Positions 1-5,016 of a stretch of DNA of 5,016 nt are shown in pieces (positions within the stretch are counted from its first letter, which is position 1; the number at the start of each line of letters is the position of its first letter). The stretch is taken from contig JAICXI010000175.1 of the NCBI GenBank assembly GCA_025980505.1, forward strand, positions 1 to 5,016, in the 5' to 3' direction. The stretch is from a bacterium (GTDB lineage: Bacteria > Oederibacteriota > Muellerivitia > Muellerivitales > Muellerivitaceae). Under the pieces are notes generated by a model. The model saw nothing but the letters and a program-made list of their open reading frames with translations. It was not told where the DNA came from and made no database searches. Made by a program: the position numbers and the translations under genes.

Positions 1-573
1 ATGGGGGACCTTTATATGGACATGGGGGAGGAAAAGAAGGCGGTGGAACAATACAAAGCCGCCACGGACCTGGACCCCCAAAACATCGCCGCCCATTACC
101 AATTGGCGGACCATTACGAGGGCATCCGGGATTGGGGCAACGCCCGGAACCAGTATTTGAAAATCCTGGACCTGGACCCGGAACAAGCGCTGGCCCACAA
201 GCAGGTGGCCAAGATCTACGAGCGGGACGACGACATGGGTAACGCCCTTTACCATTGGAATAAATACCTGCAGATCGTGCCCGACGACGAAGCGGCACGG
301 AGGCATGTGGCGGACATCCGCAAGCCCCTCCTGACCAAAAAGCAGGTGGAGCAATTGGAACGCGAGAAGGCCTCCCCCACCCCCCATGTGGCCCCGGTGG
401 TCCCCCAGGTGACGTCCAATGTCGATAACACTGCGGCTGCGCCGCAGCCGGCGGGACAGGGCGGCGCCCTCGCCCCTCCTCCGGCCGGAACTTTCCCCAC
501 GCCCACGCCTTCCGCCCAATTGGTGCCGGTGGAAGTGGCCCAGCCCACTTCCGGCATCGCCACCATTCCCTGA
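1..573 (+). CDS. TPR-repeat protein with Pro/Ala-rich C-terminal tail (5' partial)
   Basis: Tetratricopeptide repeats form helical scaffolds that bind other proteins; no enzymatic activity is visible. Seen: one repeat already under way at residue 1 (GDLYMDMGEEKKAVEQY, ending in DLDPQN), then two full 34-residue repeats at about 30-63 and 64-97, with the usual Ala/Tyr/Leu spacing and a DP or PDD turn at each repeat end. A short charged helix follows (about 108-123), then a low-complexity tail rich in Pro, Ala, Thr and Val to residue 190. The ATG at base 1 falls inside a repeat, so the true start almost certainly lies upstream and earlier repeats are missing. No signal peptide or membrane segment is visible in the part present. 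The tail resembles a disordered linker or an envelope-associated extension. The next gene is 142 nt away, so shared transcription is uncertain. The binding partner cannot be inferred. Confidence 0.85.
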   Translation: MGDLYMDMGEEKKAVEQYKAATDLDPQNIAAHYQLADHYEGIRDWGNARNQYLKILDLDPEQALAHKQVAKIYERDDDMGNALYHWNKYLQIVPDDEAARRHVADIRKPLLTKKQVEQLEREKASPTPHVAPVVPQVTSNVDNTAAAPQPAGQGGALAPPPAGTFPTPTPSAQLVPVEVAQPTSGIATIP

Positions 574-703
574 CGGCGCCCCGGTCTTTCGACGGCCTCC
601 GGGGGTTGAAAAATGACGCCGGGTTTCCGAAAACTTATGCTTGCGGTGGGGAACCGTTAAGCCGTCCCGGGCCCGAAAGAACGGCCGAAAACATATCCTC
701 AAC

Positions 704-709
704 AAAGGA
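704..709 (+). promoter_or_regulatory. Shine-Dalgarno site of the GT2 gene
   Basis: AAAGGA lies 6 nt before the ATG at 716. It decides the start: the frame is open back to a TTG at 641, but that would add a basic, non-family stretch before the beta-strand MRFTIILPVYNE, with which GT2 enzymes normally begin. Confidence 0.7.
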
Positions 710-715
710 CTGACG

Positions 716-1441
716 ATGAGATTCACCATTATCCTGCCGGTCTACAACGAAGCCGCCTCCTTGGAAAGGGTCCTGGGCAAGCTTTCGGAGTTCAAGGAAG
801 CCGATGTGGTCATCGTGGACGACGGTTCCACGGATGCCACGCCCTCCATCCTGGAACGGGTGAAGGTCAAGGCCATCCTCCGGCACCCGGAAAACCAGGG
901 TTATGGGCGGTCCCTCATGGACGGGTTTGATTTCGCCAAGGCCAACGACTACCGTTATTGCGTCACCATGGACGCCGATGAACAACATGAGCCGGGTTTC
1001 ATCCCCTGCCTGCTGGAAAAGTTGGGCCAGTTCGACATCGTTTCGGGAAGCCGTTACTTGAACCCGCTGCTTTCCGCCGGCGCGCCGCCCCCCGAGAGGC
1101 TGGAGGTGAACCGGATCATCACTGAACGGCTCCGCCAAGTGACGGGCTACGCCCTGACCGACAGCTTTTGCGGGTTCAAGGGTTATCGCGTGGAAAGCTT
1201 GAGGAAACTCCAGCTGACCGAAACCAACTACGGTTTCCCCATCCAGGTCTGGCTGCAAGCGGCCAAAGCGGGGTTGACGGTCACCGAGTGCGCCGTGCCC
1301 CTCATTTATAAGGACCACAGCCGGAACTTCAACAACCAGTTCGCCGATAGGGATGAACGTTTAAACCACTATTTGCAAGTTATGGAGAAAGAAGCCGCGG
1401 CGCTTGGTCTTTCTTCTTCTCTTTCGTCCGTAAAGAAATAG
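716..1441 (+). CDS. GT2 family glycosyltransferase, polyprenyl-phosphate mannose/glucose synthase type
   Basis: A 241-residue GT-A fold glycosyltransferase, predicted to move a sugar from a nucleotide-sugar donor to an acceptor, probably a polyprenyl phosphate, on the cytoplasmic face of the membrane. Seen: N-terminal strand with PVYNE (8-12), the nucleotide-binding VDDGSTD (34-40), NQGYGRSLMDGF (60-71), the metal-binding DAD (86-88) within MDADEQHEP, GSRY (111-114), and DSFCGFKGYR (149-158), which corresponds to the acceptor-side D..tGF segment of DPM1-like enzymes. Known of the family: these motifs in this order are typical of dolichyl- or undecaprenyl-phosphate sugar synthases. There is no C-terminal membrane helix, so this is the short soluble form. 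The C-terminus (about 225-241) is Ala/Ser/Lys-rich. The start is set by AAAGGA at 704-709. Donor and acceptor are inference; it could act in glycan or lipid decoration generally. Confidence 0.9.
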   Translation: MRFTIILPVYNEAASLERVLGKLSEFKEADVVIVDDGSTDATPSILERVKVKAILRHPENQGYGRSLMDGFDFAKANDYRYCVTMDADEQHEPGFIPCLLEKLGQFDIVSGSRYLNPLLSAGAPPPERLEVNRIITERLRQVTGYALTDSFCGFKGYRVESLRKLQLTETNYGFPIQVWLQAAKAGLTVTECAVPLIYKDHSRNFNNQFADRDERLNHYLQVMEKEAAALGLSSSLSSVKK

Positions 1442-1580
1442 AATGAGTCCGTAGCCTTGCGCCGCCGGAATCGGTTGTTGCGCCCGACGGGGCCTGCCGG
1501 GTTCCGGCCCGGGCTTGGCCGAGGATGGGGAGAGGCGCCCCGATTACGAGGATTCGACGACCGGCGCCGGATAACTTTTT

Positions 1581-1590
1581 AAGGGCTAGG
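1581..1590 (+). promoter_or_regulatory. Probable ribosome binding site of the 534-residue gene
   Basis: AAGGGCTAGG precedes the ATG at 1592. AAGGG at 1581-1585 leaves 6 nt to the start, which is good spacing, while the second purine run (AGG at 1588-1590) is too close to serve. It supports the 1592 start. Confidence 0.5.
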
Positions 1591-1591
1591 A

Positions 1592-3196
1592 ATGACTTCA
1601 CCCGACGACAAGATCCCGAAAAACCACGGGGAGTTTTACTTTGAACCGCGCCTTCCCCAATGGAAGGAAGAGGCCCTCCGGAACCGCGAAAGACTGGTCA
1701 AGGAAACTTTTTGGGGCCTGTCGCCCCTGAAGGTCCGGGCCGCCCTCAAGCTTCCCACCAACCAGCCCCTCATCCTTTCAGGCCACCAACCGGTCTTTTT
1801 CCATCCGGGCCTTTGGGCCAAATGCCTGGCCGCCGGCACCCTGGCCGAGGCGGTACAGGGAACGGCCTGCCATAAGGTGACGGATACGGCCTTGGCGCCG
1901 GAGTTCCTCCATTACGTGCCGGAAGTGGAGGAGAACGGCAGGGCCCGCCGCAAACAACTGGATTTTTTCTCCACCAAGGACGTCCGGGACCAGGCCAAGA
2001 CCAATCCCTACGTCTACCTTCCGGCGCCCCATTTCAACGCCTTGGAAAAGATCTTCTCCGACATGCAGGTTTATTGCCCGGCTCCGGTCAAAAAGAACGT
2101 CAAGGCCTACGAGGACAAGCTGTACAAGGGGCTGAAGGCCAACGCCGGCTGGAACGACTTCCACCTTTTCACCTTGAAAATGCTGGATGAGCTTTGCGGC
2201 ACCCGCCGGCTTTATTTCACGGCCGGCAAAACCTGGTCCACCGAACCCTTTTACCATTTCACGGCCCAGTGGCTGTTGAACCTGCCGGAGTTGAACGACT
2301 GCTACAACCAGGCCTTGAAGGAATACCGGGAGAAATACAAGATCACCCACGATTTGACGCCCGTGCCCAACCTCAAATTCGAGGATTGGTGGTTTGAAAT
2401 ACCCTTTTGGGGCGTCACCAAGTATCACCAGCGCCATTCCATTTGGGCCAAGAATGACGGCAAGCACATCATCCTGAAGATCAAGGGCGGCGACGGCAAT
2501 TATTCCCTGGCCCTGGACAACCTGGAGCAGGAATTGGGCGCCCTTCCCCTGAATCTCTGGCCCAAGGCCATCCCCCAGACGCTCTTCTGCCGGATGTACC
2601 TGTGCGACTTCTTCATCCACGGAACCGGCGGGGGGAGTTACGAGGAAGTGGGGGACCTGCTTTTCACCAAGTATTTCAAGCTGAAACCCCTGGCCTTCGG
2701 CGTGGTTTCGGCCACTTACCAGGTGGACCCGGAGGAAAGCCGCGCCATCGAGGTCATCCTGGACCACGAGGAGAGGATCCGGTGGTGGCAAAGGGCGCTG
2801 GAGAAAAACCCCGAATACCTCTTCACCCGGGCCGACGCTTGGCGCCGGGAACTGCCGGCCTTCATGCACCCCTCCTTCAAGGCCTGCCTGCAAAACGAGG
2901 CTTTGCGGAAACAAGCGGAGGGAAAGTCCGCGTGGGTGGAGGGCTTGAAGGACCCGGCCCGCCGCTCCGACGCTTCCCGGAAAATCAAGGAAACCAATGC
3001 CGCGCTTTTGGATGGCTGTACCGAAGTGTTGAAGGTCCTGGAGCAGGGTCTGCTGGACGCGGAGAAGGTCAAGGAAATGAAGGACGTCCTGGCCTTCCGG
3101 GAGTACCCGTTTTTCTGCTACCCCCCGGATATTTTCGTCGAGATGAAGGAAAAGATCCGGGAATCGGCCCACCAAGACCAGACCGTCGACGCTTAA
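1592..3196 (+). CDS. Uncharacterised conserved protein, distantly BshC-like (GHQP / IHGxGG family)
   Basis: The function is not known. The protein has 534 residues with no signal peptide or membrane segment, so it is probably cytoplasmic. Seen: a Gly-rich motif after a beta-strand, ILSGHQPVFFHPGLWAK (61-77); an aromatic middle with FEDWWFEIPFWG (263-274); a second signature, LFCRMYLCDFFIHGTGGGSY (331-350), followed by EEVGDLLF; then a helical, charged C-terminal half with probable coiled-coil around 460-500. Recalled: this pair of signatures occurs in hypothetical proteins of about this length in Planctomycetota and other environmental bacteria. Inference: the layout parallels BshC, the cysteine-adding enzyme of bacillithiol synthesis (similar length, an N-terminal TGxQxGLFxGP-type motif, a central Gly-rich GPGE/Y motif, C-terminal coiled coil), so it may be a remote homologue with another substrate. 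WbqC-like proteins also carry an HQP motif but are much shorter. The gene is 29 nt upstream of dut, so the two are probably co-transcribed. Coding is certain; function is open. Confidence 0.85.
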   Translation: MTSPDDKIPKNHGEFYFEPRLPQWKEEALRNRERLVKETFWGLSPLKVRAALKLPTNQPLILSGHQPVFFHPGLWAKCLAAGTLAEAVQGTACHKVTDTALAPEFLHYVPEVEENGRARRKQLDFFSTKDVRDQAKTNPYVYLPAPHFNALEKIFSDMQVYCPAPVKKNVKAYEDKLYKGLKANAGWNDFHLFTLKMLDELCGTRRLYFTAGKTWSTEPFYHFTAQWLLNLPELNDCYNQALKEYREKYKITHDLTPVPNLKFEDWWFEIPFWGVTKYHQRHSIWAKNDGKHIILKIKGGDGNYSLALDNLEQELGALPLNLWPKAIPQTLFCRMYLCDFFIHGTGGGSYEEVGDLLFTKYFKLKPLAFGVVSATYQVDPEESRAIEVILDHEERIRWWQRALEKNPEYLFTRADAWRRELPAFMHPSFKACLQNEALRKQAEGKSAWVEGLKDPARRSDASRKIKETNAALLDGCTEVLKVLEQGLLDAEKVKEMKDVLAFREYPFFCYPPDIFVEMKEKIRESAHQDQTVDA

Positions 3197-3215
3197 CCGC
3201 CTGTCGCCCATTCCC

Positions 3216-3220
3216 AAGGA
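3216..3220 (+). promoter_or_regulatory. Shine-Dalgarno site of dut
   Basis: AAGGA lies 5 nt before the ATG at 3226. It fixes the dUTPase start there rather than at far-upstream in-frame ATGs, which would overlap the preceding gene by about 600 nt and add unrelated sequence. Confidence 0.75.
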
Positions 3221-3225
3221 AACCC

Positions 3226-3675
3226 ATGGAAAAACCCCTTTTGAAAATCGAAGTATTGCCCGGGCATGAAGACCTGGGATTGCCGGCTTACGCCACCGAA
3301 GGGTCGGCAGGGATGGACTTGAAGGCCGCCCTGGGCGAGCCCTTGACCCTGGGTCCGGGCGATAGGGGCGTGGTGCCCACGGGCCTGAAAATGGCCATCC
3401 CGCCCGGCTTCGAGGGGTGCGTGCGGCCCCGCAGCGGGCTCGCCATGAAGCAGGGCCTGACCCTGACCAACGCGCCCGGGACCATCGATTCGGACTACCG
3501 GGGAGAAGTGAAGGTGCTGGTCGTCAACCTGGGCCGGGAACCGGTGGTCCTGAAGAGGGGGGACCGTATCGCCCAACTCCTTATTTCGCCCGTGGCCCAC
3601 GTCCAAGTGGCGCGGGTGGAACGGGTCGACGACACGCAACGCGGTGAAGGCGGGTTCGGCCACACGGGAGTTTGA
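3226..3675 (+). CDS. dut: Deoxyuridine 5'-triphosphate nucleotidohydrolase (trimeric dUTPase)
   Basis: Hydrolyses dUTP to dUMP and pyrophosphate in the cytoplasm, keeping uracil out of DNA and supplying dUMP for thymidylate synthesis. The 149-residue length matches bacterial trimeric dUTPases. All five family motifs are present in order: SAGMDLKA (27-34), PRSGLAMKQG (68-77), GTIDSDYRGEVKV (85-97), RGDRIAQLLI (111-120) and RGEGGFGHTG (139-148). From the known family, D88 is the catalytic Asp that activates water, Y91 helps exclude ribonucleotides, and F144 in the C-terminal arm stacks over the uracil and closes the site contributed by a neighbouring subunit. Motif 5 reads GFGHTG where GFGSTG is commoner, a conservative-looking variant. 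The gene appears intact and functional. It follows the 534-residue gene by 29 nt; no functional link between the two is evident. Confidence 0.97.
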   Translation: MEKPLLKIEVLPGHEDLGLPAYATEGSAGMDLKAALGEPLTLGPGDRGVVPTGLKMAIPPGFEGCVRPRSGLAMKQGLTLTNAPGTIDSDYRGEVKVLVVNLGREPVVLKRGDRIAQLLISPVAHVQVARVERVDDTQRGEGGFGHTGV

Positions 3676-3691
3676 TCCGGGAATTCCCGGA
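3676..3691. repeat. Perfect 16-nt palindrome just after dut
   Basis: TCCGGGAATTCCCGGA is fully self-complementary and begins at the base after the dut stop codon. With no spacer it would make only a short-stemmed RNA hairpin, and no T-run follows, so it is not a standard Rho-independent terminator. A dimeric-protein binding site is possible but unsupported. The arm CCGGGA recurs in the second inverted repeat of the same gap. Confidence 0.5.
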
Positions 3692-3754
3692 ATCCGCCGC
3701 GAAATCGACGCCGAGTCGCAGTGAAAATCGGTTGAGGGGTGTTTCGCTTGAAGC

Positions 3755-3769
3755 TCCCGGCCTCCGGGA
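3755..3769. repeat. Inverted repeat upstream of the GH5 gene
   Basis: TCCCGG, a 3-nt CCT spacer, then CCGGGA: a 6-bp GC-rich stem ending 13 nt before the AAAGGA ribosome site. No T-run follows, so terminator function is unlikely. It shares its arms with the 3676-3691 palindrome. It could be a leader hairpin or operator for the GH5 gene, or chance in GC-rich DNA. Confidence 0.4.
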
Positions 3770-3781
3770 AATAAATCCAAC

Positions 3782-3787
3782 AAAGGA
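3782..3787 (+). promoter_or_regulatory. Probable Shine-Dalgarno site of the GH5 gene
   Basis: AAAGGA precedes the ATG at 3800 with a 12-nt gap, longer than optimal and longer than for the other genes here. No better in-frame start is visible, and the GH5 fold begins within a few residues of this Met. Confidence 0.5.
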
Positions 3788-3799
3788 ATTCCCTCGATA

Positions 3800-4702
3800 A
3801 TGAAACAGGAAGATATCCGCCCCGTTGGTTTCAACCTTGGCGGTTGGATTTCCCAATCCCCCTTGACCGAAGACCACGTCCGGAGCTTCATCCGGAAGGA
3901 GGATTTCAAAACCATCGCCCAATGGGGTTTCAATTCCGTCCGGCTGCCGGTGGACGGGCAATGGCTCTTCCAAGAGGAAGGGCGGGGGCCGCTTTCCAAG
4001 GGACGCCTTGCTTTCCTGAAGAAGATCCTGGGGTGGGCCAAGGAAGCCGGATTGCTTACCATCCTGGACCTGCACCAGGTGCCCTGGCATTCCTTCGCCA
4101 AGCCCGAACTTGAAAATTTGTGGAAAAACGAGGAAGATTTAAGCTCTTTTTGCCAGGCCTGGGTGGAATTGGCGCACGCCTTGAAGAGGGTGGGGGCCCC
4201 CCTTTGGTTCGACGTCTTGAATGAGCCCACGGCCCAAAATTCCCAGGACTGGAACCATGTGGCCTCCCGCCTGTTCCGGGCCCTGCATATGGAGGACCCG
4301 AAACGGACGATCCTGATTGAATCCACCCTTTGGGGTTCCACCCTGAAGCTCATGGATTTGGCCGATGCGGTTCAGGGGCCGAACCTGGTTTACAGCTTCC
4401 ACTTTTACGCGCCCATGCTGGTCACGCACCAGAAGGCCCCCTGGTGGAAGGACGGGGAACCCTACCGGGAGGAAGTGAAATACCCCGGGCCCATCCCCAA
4501 GGCGCAGGAATACCTTTCCCGGGACCTGCCGGCCCGCACCCGCGAGTTGCTGGAGTTCGAAGGTGGGCGGCGCTCATCTGACGAGGGCAGCCTTCAACGA
4601 CGGCGACGAAGCTTCGCCCTCGATCGTCGGAATGTGGCATGTGGTGTTCACCGCCAACAGCATAAACGGAGAATCGATTCCCGCTCCCGGCGCGATGATT
4701 GA
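3800..4702 (+). CDS. Glycoside hydrolase family 5 (cellulase-like), 3' end lost at a sequence junction
   Basis: A TIM-barrel glycosidase, predicted to cleave beta-linked glucan or mannan by a retaining mechanism with two catalytic Glu. Seen: the first barrel strand PVGFNLGGW (8-16), FNSVRLP with conserved Arg48, LDLHQVPW (90-96) with His92, the acid/base motif DVLNEP with E142, ILIES (171-175), and SFHFYAP with His201 and Tyr203. Family resemblance continues to about residue 254 (base 4561, ELLEFE). GH5 proteins should next show a strand of the type PVFVGEFG carrying the nucleophile Glu. Instead the frame becomes Arg/Ser-rich nonsense (GGRRSSDEG, then RRRR) up to a stop at 4700-4702. The last 45 or so residues are therefore out-of-frame reading of unrelated DNA, and the native gene ends at the junction. 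As written it cannot be catalytically complete. No signal peptide is present, unusual for a polysaccharide-degrading GH5; it may act on intracellular oligosaccharides. The substrate is not determinable. Confidence 0.85.
   Translation: MKQEDIRPVGFNLGGWISQSPLTEDHVRSFIRKEDFKTIAQWGFNSVRLPVDGQWLFQEEGRGPLSKGRLAFLKKILGWAKEAGLLTILDLHQVPWHSFAKPELENLWKNEEDLSSFCQAWVELAHALKRVGAPLWFDVLNEPTAQNSQDWNHVASRLFRALHMEDPKRTILIESTLWGSTLKLMDLADAVQGPNLVYSFHFYAPMLVTHQKAPWWKDGEPYREEVKYPGPIPKAQEYLSRDLPARTRELLEFEGGRRSSDEGSLQRRRRSFALDRRNVACGVHRQQHKRRIDSRSRRDD
4555..4590. other. Sequence junction: GH5 coding ends, unrelated coding begins in another frame
   Basis: Up to about 4561 the frame starting at 3800 encodes recognisable GH5 sequence. 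From about 4578 a different frame (codons starting at positions divisible by 3) encodes a different protein family without a stop to the window end. There is no start codon with a ribosome site and no signal peptide at the changeover, so the second gene is also cut. GC falls modestly, to about 56% by hand count on four tail lines against 60% on a GH5-upstream line. No transposon ends or target duplication are visible. A contig chimera is the likeliest cause; recombination in the genome is the alternative. Confidence 0.7.
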
Positions 4703-5016
4703 TAACGCTCTGGTTGTTTGGCACCGCGACGGAACGGAGATTATGAATTCCTCACGACCGGCGCAGGATGGGAACTTCTGCTTGGGCATCTGGGAGAGGA
4801 CAGGAAAGTTCTCCTATTCTCTAAACCACATTCCCTGGCAGGGAAATGACCCTTCGAACGCCCCTGGCGGGATAGGCAACCCCGAGGGAGCGGCTCAGAT
4901 TCTTGAGCAAATCACATTGAGCCCGGATGGAAGCCATTACTCCGGATCGTTCACTCTGACTGCCTACGACACCTCGGGAAATCAGACAGTGACATTTTCC
5001 GGAACGCTTGTGGGAA
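4578..5016 (+). CDS. Beta-rich, probably secreted protein of an Acidobacteriota-type uncharacterised family (partial at both ends)
   Basis: About 146 codons are open to the window end. The frame reads TRAAFNDGDEASPSIVGMWH, then a series of short beta-strands: LVVWHRDGTEIMNSS, GNFCLGIWERTGKFSYSLNH, EQITLSPDGSHYSGSFTLTAYD, with a final GNQTVTFSGTLVG. Recalled: hypothetical proteins, frequent in Acidobacteriota, carry the same order of signatures (PSIVGLW, QWHSDGTEILN, NFCLGVW, TYKLNH, and a closing GTFT..YD.SGN), usually behind a signal peptide. They look like a small lipocalin-like beta barrel of unknown function. Here the signal peptide and start are missing, because the frame upstream of about 4570 is GH5 DNA read out of frame. 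The 3' end runs off the window. An internal ATG at 4632 could be chosen automatically but would cut into the conserved IVGMW motif, so it is not a real start. No function can be assigned. Confidence 0.75.
   Translation, partial: MTRAAFNDGDEASPSIVGMWHVVFTANSINGESIPAPGAMIDNALVVWHRDGTEIMNSSRPAQDGNFCLGIWERTGKFSYSLNHIPWQGNDPSNAPGGIGNPEGAAQILEQITLSPDGSHYSGSFTLTAYDTSGNQTVTFSGTLVG

Noticed and set aside
434..450. CGGCTGCG/CGCAGCCG inverted repeat inside the TPR gene
   Set aside because: It lies in the Ala/Pro-rich coding tail (AAAPQP), where GC-rich codon repetition produces such symmetry; no regulatory context is visible.
579..604. CCCCGG ... CCGGGG inverted repeat after the TPR gene as a terminator
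   Set aside because: The loop is 14 nt, the stem only 6 bp, and the following bases are TTGAAAAAT without a T-run on the plus strand.
613..641. Possible sigma70-like promoter upstream of the GT2 gene (ATGACG, 17 nt, TATGCT)
   Set aside because: Only four of six bases match at each box, which is easily reached by chance, and the host's promoter consensus is unknown.
1561..1580. CCGGCGCCGG palindrome followed by ATAACTTTTT as a Rho-independent terminator
   Set aside because: A loopless 10-nt palindrome leaves only about three stem pairs once a loop forms, and the T-run lies directly before the next gene's ribosome site.
1778..3217. 479-codon open frame on the minus strand opposite the 534-residue gene
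   Set aside because: It is antisense to a gene with clear family signatures, has low-complexity Val/Gly/Leu-rich translation and no recognisable domain. Long antisense frames are common in GC-rich DNA with G/C third positions.
2602..3225. In-frame N-terminal extension of dUTPase
   Set aside because: It would overlap the preceding gene in another frame and encode Pro/Arg/Gly-rich sequence. The dUTPase domain and AAGGA site place the start at 3226.
3748..3776. Possible promoter TTGAAG, 17 nt, ATAAAT before the GH5 gene
   Set aside because: The -10 box matches only three of six bases, and transcription would start on top of the ribosome site, leaving almost no leader.
3193..4353. 386-codon minus-strand open frame spanning dut and the GH5 start
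   Set aside because: It covers two well-supported plus-strand genes and their gap. The translation shows no domain, and no upstream ribosome site favours it.
4330..4581. 83-codon plus-strand frame overlapping the GH5 gene
   Set aside because: It is a shadow of the GH5 frame, rich in Gly, Pro and Arg, with no family features, ending just after the junction.

Overview
The window is bacterial DNA, about 60% GC by hand count on sampled lines, with every supported gene on the + strand. It looks like a fragment from an uncultured environmental bacterium, and the phylum cannot be fixed from the sequence. The best taxonomic hint is the 534-residue gene, whose GHQP...FHPG and IHGxGGxxY signatures I associate with an uncharacterised family common in Planctomycetota and other environmental bacteria.

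Layout: (1) positions 1-573 hold the 3' part of a TPR protein with a Pro/Ala-rich tail. (2) A 142-nt gap leads to a soluble GT2 glycosyltransferase of the polyprenyl-phosphate sugar synthase type (716-1441). (3) A 150-nt gap leads to the 534-residue uncharacterised protein (1592-3196), which looks distantly like the bacillithiol enzyme BshC. (4) Only 29 nt later comes a complete trimeric dUTPase (3226-3675). (5) A 124-nt gap with two GC-rich inverted repeats leads to a GH5 (cellulase-family) glycoside hydrolase that starts well at 3800 but loses its family sequence near 4560. (6) From about 4578 to the end, a different reading frame encodes a beta-rich protein resembling a secreted family known mainly from Acidobacteriota. 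It is open at both ends.

The main structural observation is the break at about 4555-4590. The GH5 protein stops making family sense just before its catalytic nucleophile should appear, and unrelated coding sequence in another frame starts at once. A chimeric contig join or a genuine recombination both fit, and an assembly chimera is the simpler explanation.

The intact genes do not form one obvious pathway. The 534-residue gene and dut are close enough to be co-transcribed; the others have gaps of 124-150 nt. Each complete gene has a purine-rich ribosome binding site. I see no RNA genes, CRISPR array, insertion sequence or convincing Rho-independent terminator, and no clear multi-gene novel system. 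The BshC-like family is the most novel single gene.
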